A DNA stretch of 64,000 nucleotides from JACKJP01 sp050249695 (lineage in GTDB: Bacteria > Pseudomonadota > Alphaproteobacteria > Rhizobiales > Tepidamorphaceae): the NCBI GenBank assembly GCA_050249695.1, contig JBFWQA010000002.1:595804-659803 (forward strand). Reading direction: 5' to 3'. Positions 20,275-27,925 of this stretch are shown here, in pieces. Numbering within the stretch: the first letter of the stretch is position 1; every line of letters starts with the position of its first letter. Below the pieces are notes generated by a model that saw only the letters and a list, made by a program, of their open reading frames with translations, ran no database searches and was not told the origin of the DNA. The translations under genes were made by a program, and so were the position numbers.

Positions 20275-21570
20275 ATGAGGGTAAATTTCAAATCGATGAC
20301 CAACGTCGCCGCGGCAGCGGTCGTTGGCGCCGGCATGCTGTTCTCAGCTGCCGCAAAAGCGGAAGATACGATCAAGGTCGGCATCCTGCACTCGCTGTCG
20401 GGCACGATGGCGATTTCCGAGACGACGCTGAAGGACGCCATGCTGATGCTCATCGAAGAGCAGAACAAGAAGGGCGGCCTGCTCGGCAAGAAGCTCGAGG
20501 CCGTCGTGGTCGACCCGGCTTCGGACTGGCCGCTGTTTGCTGAAAAGGCACGCGAACTGATCGAGAAGGACAAGGTTGCCGCAGTGTTCGGCTGCTGGAC
20601 CTCGGTCTCCCGCAAATCCGTCCTGCCGGTCTTCGAGGAGCTGAATTCGCTGCTCTTCTACCCCGTCCAGTACGAGGGCGAGGAAAGCCAGCGCAACGTG
20701 TTCTACACGGGCGCGGCGCCGAACCAGCAGGCTATTCCCGCCGTCGACTACCTGATGAATGAAGGCGTCAAGCGCTGGGTCCTGGCCGGCACCGACTATG
20801 TCTACCCGCGCACGACCAACAAGATCCTCGAGGCCTATCTGAAGGCCAAGGGCGTCGCCGCCGCAGACATCATGATCAACTACACGCCTTTCGGCCATTC
20901 CGACTGGCAGACGATCGTCGCCGACATCAAGAAGTTCGGTTCGGCGGGCAAGAAGACGGCGGTGGTCTCCACCATCAACGGCGACGCCAACGTTCCCTTC
21001 TACAAGGAACTGGCCAATGCCGGCATCAAGGCCGAAGACATTCCGGTCGTCGCCTTCTCGGTCGGTGAAGAGGAACTCGCCGGTCTCGACACCGGTCCGC
21101 TCGTCGGCCATCTGGCGGCCTGGAACTACTTCGAATCCGTCGACACGCCGGAAAACGCCGACTTCATCAAGTCCTGGCATGCGTTCATCAAGAACGACAA
21201 GCGCGTGACCAACGACCCGATGGAAGCGCACTATATCGGCTTCAACATGTGGGTTAAGGCCGTCGAGGCCGCCGGCACCACCGATCCGGACGCGGTCATC
21301 GACGCCATCATCGGCGTGTCCGTCCCCAACCTGTCGGGCGGTTATTCGACGATGATGCCGAACCACCACATCACCAAGCCCGTGCTGATCGGCGAAATCC
21401 AGGCGGACGGCCAGTTCGAAACCGTGTGGCAGACCCCGGGCTTGGTGCCGGGCGACGCCTGGTCGGACTTCCTGCCCGACTCCAAGGACCTGATCTCCGA
21501 TTGGCGCAAGCCCATGTCCTGCGGCAACTTCAACACCGCAACAGGCAAGTGCGGCGGCAAGGGCGCTTAA
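20275..21570 (+). CDS. urtA: urea ABC transporter, substrate-binding protein
   Basis: 431 aa from the ATG at 20275, preceded by GGGAG. Signal peptide (about 1-25, ending A-A-A-K-A-E), then D-T-I-K-V-G-I-L-H-S-L-S-G-T-M-A-I-S-E, the UrtA-type start of a periplasmic binding protein. Also Y-P-V-Q-Y-E-G-E-E-S near 119-128 and a C-terminal M-S-C-G-N-F. Captures urea for the UrtBCDE importer; the urease genes next door make the substrate nearly certain. Confidence 0.95.
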   Translation: MRVNFKSMTNVAAAAVVGAGMLFSAAAKAEDTIKVGILHSLSGTMAISETTLKDAMLMLIEEQNKKGGLLGKKLEAVVVDPASDWPLFAEKARELIEKDKVAAVFGCWTSVSRKSVLPVFEELNSLLFYPVQYEGEESQRNVFYTGAAPNQQAIPAVDYLMNEGVKRWVLAGTDYVYPRTTNKILEAYLKAKGVAAADIMINYTPFGHSDWQTIVADIKKFGSAGKKTAVVSTINGDANVPFYKELANAGIKAEDIPVVAFSVGEEELAGLDTGPLVGHLAAWNYFESVDTPENADFIKSWHAFIKNDKRVTNDPMEAHYIGFNMWVKAVEAAGTTDPDAVIDAIIGVSVPNLSGGYSTMMPNHHITKPVLIGEIQADGQFETVWQTPGLVPGDAWSDFLPDSKDLISDWRKPMSCGNFNTATGKCGGKGA

Positions 21571-21592
21571 GTCAGCGCCGACGCCGGCTGAA

Positions 21593-21624
21593 CCCGGGCG
21601 GGACGCTCCTCCCTCCCGCCCGGG
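21593..21624 (+). other. strong intercistronic hairpin between urtA and urtB
   Basis: CCCGGGCGGGA (21593-21603) and TCCCGCCCGGG (21614-21624) form a perfect 11-bp GC-rich stem with a 10-base loop in the urtA-urtB gap. No T-run follows. It probably protects the urtA message 3' end or causes partial termination, giving more binding protein than membrane components, as known for other ABC importers. The hairpin is seen; the role is inferred. Confidence 0.7.
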
Positions 21625-21712
21625 AAGCCGCACCAAGACTTTCAAGATCCGCCAGTTGCGATGGCCGGGTCCCAGTTTCCACCGGATTTTTCTGCGGGCG
21701 GACCCAAAGACA

Positions 21713-23335
21713 ATGGCACTCCCTTCATTCCTGAAGACGCTGCTGCTCGGCCTCCTTCTGGCGCTGCCCCTGACAGCCGCCCACGCGGATGAAGCCGAAC
21801 TACGCGAAATCCTCGGCGGCTTCGCCCAGGCGCGCAATTTCAACGACGTCGAGAAGGTCATCGAGGCCCTGGGCAAGACCGGCGACAGCGACGCCGCGCC
21901 CGCGCTCCGCGCGCTCAACGACGGCAATCTGCAGGTGCGCGCCGACGACAAGAGCGTCGTCATCGTCACCCGGCGCGGCGGCCGGGAGGTCATGGTCGAT
22001 CCGATCACCGACGAGATCATCGCGCCGACCGAGGGCGTTTCCCTCGACAAGATCAGGATCAAGAACTCGATCCGGCGCCTGATCAACGACGCGCTTTCCG
22101 GCCTGACGCTGAGGGCCGAGAATCCGAACGTCCGCATCAGCGCCGCCAACACGATCTTCCAGAACGCCGACGAAAGCCAGCTCGAAGCGATCGAATCGGC
22201 GCTCGCCGACGAGAAGAACGCGACAGTCCGCACGCGGATGGAGCAGGCGAGGGCGGCGATCATCCTCAAGTCCTCGTCCGACGAGGCGGCGCGGATGAAG
22301 GCCGTCGACACGATCGTCTCGCGCGGCGACCGCGATGCGCTGGCGCTGCTCAACAGCTATGCCGGCCAGACCGAAGGCGCGCTGCGCGAGCGGATCGACG
22401 CGGGCATCGGCAGCATCCAGGACGTTCAGGCCTTCTGGAGTATGGGGCAGAATGTCTGGTACGGCATCTCGCTCGGCTCGGTCCTTTTCCTCGCCGCCAT
22501 CGGTCTTGCCATCACCTTCGGCGTCATGGGCGTCATCAACATGGCGCATGGCGAGATGGTCATGCTCGGCGCCTACACGACTTTCGTCGTCCAGCAGATC
22601 ATGCGCGACTACGCGCCCGACGCGCTGGACTATTCGCTTGCCATCGCGCTGCCAGCGGCCTTTCTGGTCGCCGGGCTCGCCGGCCTCATCATCGAGCGCG
22701 GCATCATCCGGTTTCTCTACGGGCGGCCGCTGGAAACCCTGCTCGCCACCTGGGGCGTGTCGCTGATTCTCCAGCAGGCGGTGCGGACGATCTTCGGCCC
22801 CACCAACCGCGAGGTCTCCAATCCGTCCTGGATGTCCGGCGCATTCGAACTCGGCCAGCTCTCCATCACCTGGAACCGGATGTGGATCGTCGTTTTCGCC
22901 CTCGGCGTCTTCGTCGTGCTGCTCTTGGTCATCAACAGGACGCGGCTCGGCCTCTTCATGCGGGCGGTCACGCAGAACCGGCGCATGGCATCGGCCATGG
23001 GCATCCGTACGCCGTGGGTCGACGCTCTGACATTCGCGCTGGGGTCAGGCATCGCCGGGATCGCGGGCGTCGCGCTCAGCCAGATCGACAATGTTTCGCC
23101 CAATCTCGGACAGGGCTACATCATCGACAGCTTCATGGTCGTCGTGTTCGGCGGCGTGGGCAATCTCTGGGGCACGCTGGTCGGCGGTCTGACGCTGGGG
23201 ATCGCCAACAAGTTCCTCGAACCCTTCGCCGGCGCGGTCTTCGGCAAGATTCTGGTGCTGATCTTCATCATCCTCTTCATCCAGCGCCGGCCTCGCGGCC
23301 TGTTCGCGATGCGCGGGAGGGCGGTGGAACAATGA
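21713..23335 (+). CDS. urtB: urea ABC transporter permease UrtB
   Basis: 540 aa. A signal peptide (1-24) and a roughly 220-residue periplasmic helical-repeat domain precede the LivH-type permease (from about residue 245, W-Y-G-I-S-L-G-S-V-L-F-L-A-A-I-G-L). This long N-terminal extension is characteristic of UrtB and separates it from amino-acid LivH proteins. The permease part has N-M-A-H-G-E-M and G-G-V-G-N-L-W-G-T. ATGA overlap with urtC. Confidence 0.94.
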   Translation: MALPSFLKTLLLGLLLALPLTAAHADEAELREILGGFAQARNFNDVEKVIEALGKTGDSDAAPALRALNDGNLQVRADDKSVVIVTRRGGREVMVDPITDEIIAPTEGVSLDKIRIKNSIRRLINDALSGLTLRAENPNVRISAANTIFQNADESQLEAIESALADEKNATVRTRMEQARAAIILKSSSDEAARMKAVDTIVSRGDRDALALLNSYAGQTEGALRERIDAGIGSIQDVQAFWSMGQNVWYGISLGSVLFLAAIGLAITFGVMGVINMAHGEMVMLGAYTTFVVQQIMRDYAPDALDYSLAIALPAAFLVAGLAGLIIERGIIRFLYGRPLETLLATWGVSLILQQAVRTIFGPTNREVSNPSWMSGAFELGQLSITWNRMWIVVFALGVFVVLLLVINRTRLGLFMRAVTQNRRMASAMGIRTPWVDALTFALGSGIAGIAGVALSQIDNVSPNLGQGYIIDSFMVVVFGGVGNLWGTLVGGLTLGIANKFLEPFAGAVFGKILVLIFIILFIQRRPRGLFAMRGRAVEQ

Positions 23336-24501
23336 TCCTCGCGCGCTTCTTCGCCGGCGGGTTCCGTTCGCCGCTCGTCGTCGCCGGCATGCTGGTCATC
23401 CTGGCGCTCGCCATTCTGGTACCGGTGCTCAATCTCGCCGTACCGCGCGGCAACGCCTTCCACATGCCCGATTACCTGGTCCCGCTCATCGGCAAGTATC
23501 TGTGTTACGCGCTGCTGGCGCTGGCGCTCGATCTCGTATGGGGCTTCTGCGGCATCCTCTCGCTTGGCCACGCCGCGTTCTTCGCGCTCGGCGGCTATGC
23601 GATGGGCATGTATCTGATGCGCCAGATCGGCACCCGCGGCGTCTACGGCAACCCCGAACTGCCCGACTTCATGGTGTTCCTGAATTGGAAGGAACTGCCC
23701 TGGTACTGGTACGGGTTCGACAGTTTCGCCTTCGCGATGCTGATGGTGGTGCTGGTCCCCGGACTGCTCGCGCTGGTCTTCGGCTGGTTCGCCTTCCGCA
23801 GCCGCGTCACCGGCGTCTATCTGTCGATCATCACCCAGGCGATGACCTTCGCGCTGATGCTCGCCTTCTTCCGCAACGAGATGGGCTTCGGCGGCAATAA
23901 CGGGCTGACGGACTTCAAGGATATCGTCGGCTTCGACATCGCCGCGCAATCGACGCGCATCGGCCTTTTCGTCATCAGCGCGGCGGCCCTCATCATCGGG
24001 CTGATCATCACCTCGGCGGTCATCAATTCCAAATACGGCAAGATTCTCGCCGCCGTGCGCGACGCGGAAAGCCGAACCCGCTTTCTCGGCTACCGGCCGG
24101 AGAACATCAAGCTCATCGCCTTCGTCCTCTCGGCCATCGTCGCGGGCATCGCCGGCGCGCTCTACGTACCGCAGGTCGGCATCATCAATCCGGGCGAGTT
24201 CGAGCCTGCCAATTCCATCGAGATTGTGGTGTGGACGGCGGTCGGCGGGCGCGGCACGCTTGTCGGGCCGATCGTCGGGGCGTTCCTGGTCAATGCCGGC
24301 AAGAGCTGGTTCACCGGCGTCCTGCCCGAATACTGGCTGTTCGCGCTCGGCGGGCTTTTCATCTTCGTCACGCTGTTCATGCCCAAGGGCATCATGGGCG
24401 TTCTGGGTCTGGCGCGCCGGCGCAGACATACCCCCCTTGACGACATGTCGCCCGAGGCGCGGGCCGACATCGCCCCGAATGCCGTGGAGCAGCAGCAATG
24501 A
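23332..24501 (+). CDS. urtC: urea ABC transporter permease UrtC
   Basis: 389 aa. LivM-type permease with about nine or ten hydrophobic helices; motifs W-G-F-C-G-I-L-S-L-G-H-A-A-F-F near 67-81, R-D-A-E-S-R-T-R-F-L-G-Y and W-T-A-V-G-G-R-G-T-L-V-G. Urea-specific length, with UrtB as partner. Ends in an ATGA overlap with urtD. Confidence 0.95.
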   Translation: MILARFFAGGFRSPLVVAGMLVILALAILVPVLNLAVPRGNAFHMPDYLVPLIGKYLCYALLALALDLVWGFCGILSLGHAAFFALGGYAMGMYLMRQIGTRGVYGNPELPDFMVFLNWKELPWYWYGFDSFAFAMLMVVLVPGLLALVFGWFAFRSRVTGVYLSIITQAMTFALMLAFFRNEMGFGGNNGLTDFKDIVGFDIAAQSTRIGLFVISAAALIIGLIITSAVINSKYGKILAAVRDAESRTRFLGYRPENIKLIAFVLSAIVAGIAGALYVPQVGIINPGEFEPANSIEIVVWTAVGGRGTLVGPIVGAFLVNAGKSWFTGVLPEYWLFALGGLFIFVTLFMPKGIMGVLGLARRRRHTPLDDMSPEARADIAPNAVEQQQ

Positions 24502-25244
24502 GCAAGGCGACGAGCATCCTCTATCTGGACGGCGTGTCTGTGTCCTTCGACGGGTTCAAGGCGATCAACAATCTGTCGCTGACGCTGGACCCCGGCGAAA
24601 TGCGCGCGATCATCGGGCCGAACGGCGCCGGCAAGACGACGATGATGGACATCATCACCGGCAAGACCCGGCCCGACGAAGGCGAGGTGTTCTTCAACGG
24701 TACGATCGACCTGACGCGGCACGACGAAGCGGAAATCGCGACGTTCGGTATCGGCCGCAAGTTCCAGAAGCCGACCGTCTTCGAGAGCCAGACGGTGGAG
24801 GACAATCTGCTTCTGTCGCTGAAGGGCGAGCGGCGCGGCTTTCCGGCGCTGTTCTATCGCAAGAGCAGGGAGGACGCGGCGGCGATCGACGACATCCTCG
24901 GCACCATCCGCCTGCAGGCGCGGCGCGGGGATCTGGCCGCCAATCTCAGCCACGGGCAGAAGCAGTGGCTGGAGATCGGGATGCTGCTGGCGCAGGATCC
25001 GAAGGTCCTGCTCGTCGACGAGCCGGTCGCCGGCATGACGGATGCCGAGACGGAAGAGACGGCGCGACTCCTGAAGGAAATCGCCAAGACCCATTCCGTC
25101 ATCGTCGTCGAACACGACATGCATTTCGTGCGCGAGCTCGACGTCAAGGTCACCTGCCTGCATGAAGGCAGCGTGCTGGCGGAAGGCACGCTCGATCATG
25201 TCAGCGCCGACAAGCGCGTCATCGAAGTCTATCTGGGACGGTAA
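24498..25244 (+). CDS. urtD: urea ABC transporter ATP-binding protein UrtD
   Basis: 248 aa. Walker A G-P-N-G-A-G-K-T-T, ABC signature L-S-H-G-Q-K-Q-W-L (the H-G-Q variant typical of LivG/UrtD), Walker B V-L-L-V-D-E-P-V-A-G-M-T. Powers urea uptake with UrtE. Only one base (TAAG-ATG) separates its stop from urtE. Confidence 0.95.
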   Translation: MSKATSILYLDGVSVSFDGFKAINNLSLTLDPGEMRAIIGPNGAGKTTMMDIITGKTRPDEGEVFFNGTIDLTRHDEAEIATFGIGRKFQKPTVFESQTVEDNLLLSLKGERRGFPALFYRKSREDAAAIDDILGTIRLQARRGDLAANLSHGQKQWLEIGMLLAQDPKVLLVDEPVAGMTDAETEETARLLKEIAKTHSVIVVEHDMHFVRELDVKVTCLHEGSVLAEGTLDHVSADKRVIEVYLGR

Positions 25245-25245
25245 G

Positions 25246-25938
25246 ATGCTCGCTGTTGAACACGCCCATCTCCACTATGGCGCCGCCGAGGCGCTGCGGG
25301 ATGTCTCCGTGACCGCCGACACCGGCATGATCACCTGCATTCTCGGCCGGAACGGCGTCGGCAAGACCAGTCTCATCCGCTCCATCGTCGGGCATCAGCC
25401 CCTCACATCGGGCAAGATCATGCTCGCGGGCAACGAGATCACCCGCATGGCCGGGCATGACCGGGCGCGGCTCGGCATCTCGCTGGTGCCGCAGGGGCGC
25501 GAGATCTTCCCGCTGCTGACGGTGCGCGAGAATTTGCAGACGGGTTTCGCGCCGCTGAAGGGCGACAAGACGATCCCCGACTATGTCTTCGAGCTGTTTC
25601 CCGTCCTGAAGGACATGCTGGACCGGCGGGGCGGCGACCTTTCCGGCGGCCAGCAGCAGCAACTCGCCATCGGGCGCGCGCTGACCATGCGGCCCAAGGT
25701 GCTGCTGCTCGACGAGCCGACCGAGGGCATCCAGCCCTCGATCATCAAGGACATCGGCCGGGCCATCCAGTTTCTGAAAGCCGAGTTCGGCCTGACCATC
25801 GTCCTCGTCGAACAATATCTCGATTTCTGCCGCGAGCTTGCAGACAAGGTCTACATCATGGACCGGGGGCAGGTGATGCATACCGGCCCCGCCGAAGACC
25901 TCGACAAACCTGAAGTGCGCGCGCATCTGACCGTCTAG
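25246..25938 (+). CDS. urtE: urea ABC transporter ATP-binding protein UrtE
   Basis: 230 aa. Walker A G-R-N-G-V-G-K-T-S, signature L-S-G-G-Q-Q-Q-Q-L-A, Walker B V-L-L-L-D-E-P-T-E-G-I-Q. Second ATPase of the urea importer, LivF-like. Last gene of the operon; 180 bp of apparently non-coding sequence then separates it from the convergent xerC. Confidence 0.95.
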   Translation: MLAVEHAHLHYGAAEALRDVSVTADTGMITCILGRNGVGKTSLIRSIVGHQPLTSGKIMLAGNEITRMAGHDRARLGISLVPQGREIFPLLTVRENLQTGFAPLKGDKTIPDYVFELFPVLKDMLDRRGGDLSGGQQQQLAIGRALTMRPKVLLLDEPTEGIQPSIIKDIGRAIQFLKAEFGLTIVLVEQYLDFCRELADKVYIMDRGQVMHTGPAEDLDKPEVRAHLTV

Positions 25939-26118
25939 GCCAGCTCCGTTTCCTCCCCCAAGAGCGGTTCGCGTGCGCCGGCATCGCATGGCGCGCCCTC
26001 GCGCGCGCCTTGTAAGCCCGAACGGTGGAGGAATGGATCGCCGGGGTTCGAGCCTGTCGATGACCGGCCATCATGTGACGATGCGACGAAGGGGACGGGC
26101 GCGTGCGTTGGCCGTGCC

Positions 26119-27093
26119 CTATGCCGACTTCCTCGCCCTGGGATGGGCCGTCTCGTAGACGCTGAGCAGTCGCGCCTCGTCGATGGCGGTATAGACCTGC
26201 GTCGTCGACAGGCTGGCGTGGCCCAGCAATTCCTGGATGGCGCGAAGGTCGCCGCCGCGCGAGAGGAGGTGGGTCGCGAAGGAATGGCGCAGCGCATGCG
26301 GCGTTGCCGAATCCGGCAGGCCGAGCGCGCCGCGCAGGCTTTCCATCCGCCGCTGCACGGTGCGCGCGTCGAGCGGGCCGCCGCGCACGCCGCGGAAGAT
26401 GGTCTCGTCGTCGTCCAATGCGTGCGGCAGGAGATCGAGATACTCGGCGATCGCGGCCCGTACCGCCGGCAGCACCGGCACCAGCCGCGTCTTTTCGCCC
26501 TTGCCGGTGATGGTGAGAATGTCGTTCCTGCCCGCCTTCGGGGCCTGGCGCAGCGTGATGGAGAGGGCTTCGGAAATGCGCAGCCCGCAACCGTAAAGCA
26601 GGCCCAGCACGGCGGCATCGCGCGCCACCACCCAGGGCTCGCCGCCATCCACGGCGATGGTTCCGGCGTCGACGACGCTGCGGGCCGCCGGTGCGGACAG
26701 GGGCTTGGGCAGGCTTTTCGGCTTCTTGGGGCCGCGCAGGCCGGCAAGCGCGTTGGAGGCAAGCCCGCGATCGACCTGCAGATAGCGGTAGAAGGAGCGG
26801 ATCGCGGCAATGGCACGGGAGAGCGAACGCGGCTGGATGCCCTGCATCCGGCGCCGGCTGAGAAATGCGCGGACGTCGCGGGCGCTCAGCGCCGCCATGT
26901 CCTTCAGCGCCGGCGGCCTGCCGAGGTGATCGGTCAGGAAGAAACAGAACTGCGAAAGATCGCGCCCATAGGCGTCGGTCGTGTTGGCCGACAGGCGGCG
27001 TTCGATGCCGAGCTTTGCCAGCCAGCCCTCGGCCGCGGCCGCGCAATCGGGCGCGGCGGGAAAATCGTCCTTGCGCTTTGTGTCCCGTCCCAT
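26119..27093 (-). CDS. xerC: tyrosine recombinase XerC
   Basis: 324 aa from the ATG at 27093. SAM-like N-terminal DNA-binding domain (about 15-110), catalytic domain with R172 (in G-L-R-I-S-E), K198 (G-K-G-E-K-T), H266-x-x-R269, H292 and the nucleophile Y301 (T-T-Q-V-Y-T). All six residues are present, so it should be active. Resolves chromosome dimers at dif with XerD. The conserved position beside tal and priA in Rhizobiales argues for the housekeeping enzyme, not an island integrase. Confidence 0.92.
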   Translation of the reverse strand: MGRDTKRKDDFPAAPDCAAAAEGWLAKLGIERRLSANTTDAYGRDLSQFCFFLTDHLGRPPALKDMAALSARDVRAFLSRRRMQGIQPRSLSRAIAAIRSFYRYLQVDRGLASNALAGLRGPKKPKSLPKPLSAPAARSVVDAGTIAVDGGEPWVVARDAAVLGLLYGCGLRISEALSITLRQAPKAGRNDILTITGKGEKTRLVPVLPAVRAAIAEYLDLLPHALDDDETIFRGVRGGPLDARTVQRRMESLRGALGLPDSATPHALRHSFATHLLSRGGDLRAIQELLGHASLSTTQVYTAIDEARLLSVYETAHPRARKSA

Positions 27094-27140
27094 GGCGACA
27101 TTCTCACGGTCAAGGATTGATAAACCCTGATCGTCCGGGC

Positions 27141-27794
27141 CTACAGAATGCTCTGGCCGGTCTTCTTCCAGTCGGCGAGGAAGGCGTCGAGCCCCTTGTC
27201 GGTCAGCGGATGGGCGGCGAGCTGTGGAATGATGTTCGGCGGGATCGTCGCGACGTCGGCGCCGACCAGCGCGGCCAGCTTCACATGGTTCACCGTGCGG
27301 ATGGAGGCGGCTAGGATCTCGGTGGAGAAGGCGTAGTTGTCGTAGATCGTGCGGATCTCCTCGATGAGTTCCATGCCGTCGAGGCCGATATCGTCGAGGC
27401 GCCCGATGAACGGGGAAATGAAGGTCGCTCCGGCCTTGGCGGCGAGCAGCGCCTGATTGGCCGAGAAGCAGAGCGTGACGTTGACCATCGTGCCTTCGTC
27501 CGTCAGCGTCCGGCATGCCTTCAGCCCGTCCATGGTCAGCGGCACCTTCACGGCGACATTCTGGGCGATCTTCGCCAGATGACGGCCTTCCGCGATCATC
27601 TGCCCGGCGTCCGTCGCGGCGACCTCGGCGCTGACCGGGCCGTCGACAATTCCGCAGATTTCGGCGATGACTTCCTTGAAGTCGCGGCCCGACTTGGCAA
27701 TCAGCGACGGGTTGGTCGTCACGCCGTCGATGAGGCCGGAAGCGGCGAGCTCGGCTATCGCCCCGGTGTCGGCGGTGTCGATGAAGAATTTCAT
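27141..27794 (-). CDS. tal: transaldolase / fructose-6-phosphate aldolase family
   Basis: 217 aa, the short decameric type. Starts M-K-F-F-I-D-T-A-D; T-T-N-P-S-L near 26-31; Schiff-base lysine K83 in V-A-V-K-V-P-L-T. Transfers a dihydroxyacetone unit in the pentose phosphate pathway. By length it could also be called FSA; the distinction needs biochemistry. Upstream of xerC in the same direction, divergent from priA. Confidence 0.93.
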   Translation of the reverse strand: MKFFIDTADTGAIAELAASGLIDGVTTNPSLIAKSGRDFKEVIAEICGIVDGPVSAEVAATDAGQMIAEGRHLAKIAQNVAVKVPLTMDGLKACRTLTDEGTMVNVTLCFSANQALLAAKAGATFISPFIGRLDDIGLDGMELIEEIRTIYDNYAFSTEILAASIRTVNHVKLAALVGADVATIPPNIIPQLAAHPLTDKGLDAFLADWKKTGQSIL

Positions 27795-27925
27795 GAGGTA
27801 TCCCTGAATTGCCTGAAGACGAGCAATGGCCGCTTGCCATGGGCGGCCGCGCTTGCCAGTCCTTTATCCTATTTTTATGGCGAAAGGCAGTCCGCCGATT
27901 CGGATGACGGACGGACAAGGAACGG

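Noticed and set aside
25856..27046. Arginine-rich open frame on the minus strand between urtE and xerC
   Set aside because: It is an out-of-frame reading of xerC; the catalytic residues of the recombinase are in the other frame.
26119..27093. XerC-type recombinase as the integrase of the accessory region
   Set aside because: It lies 20 kb from the region beside tal and priA, an order conserved in Rhizobiales, and looks like the housekeeping dif recombinase.
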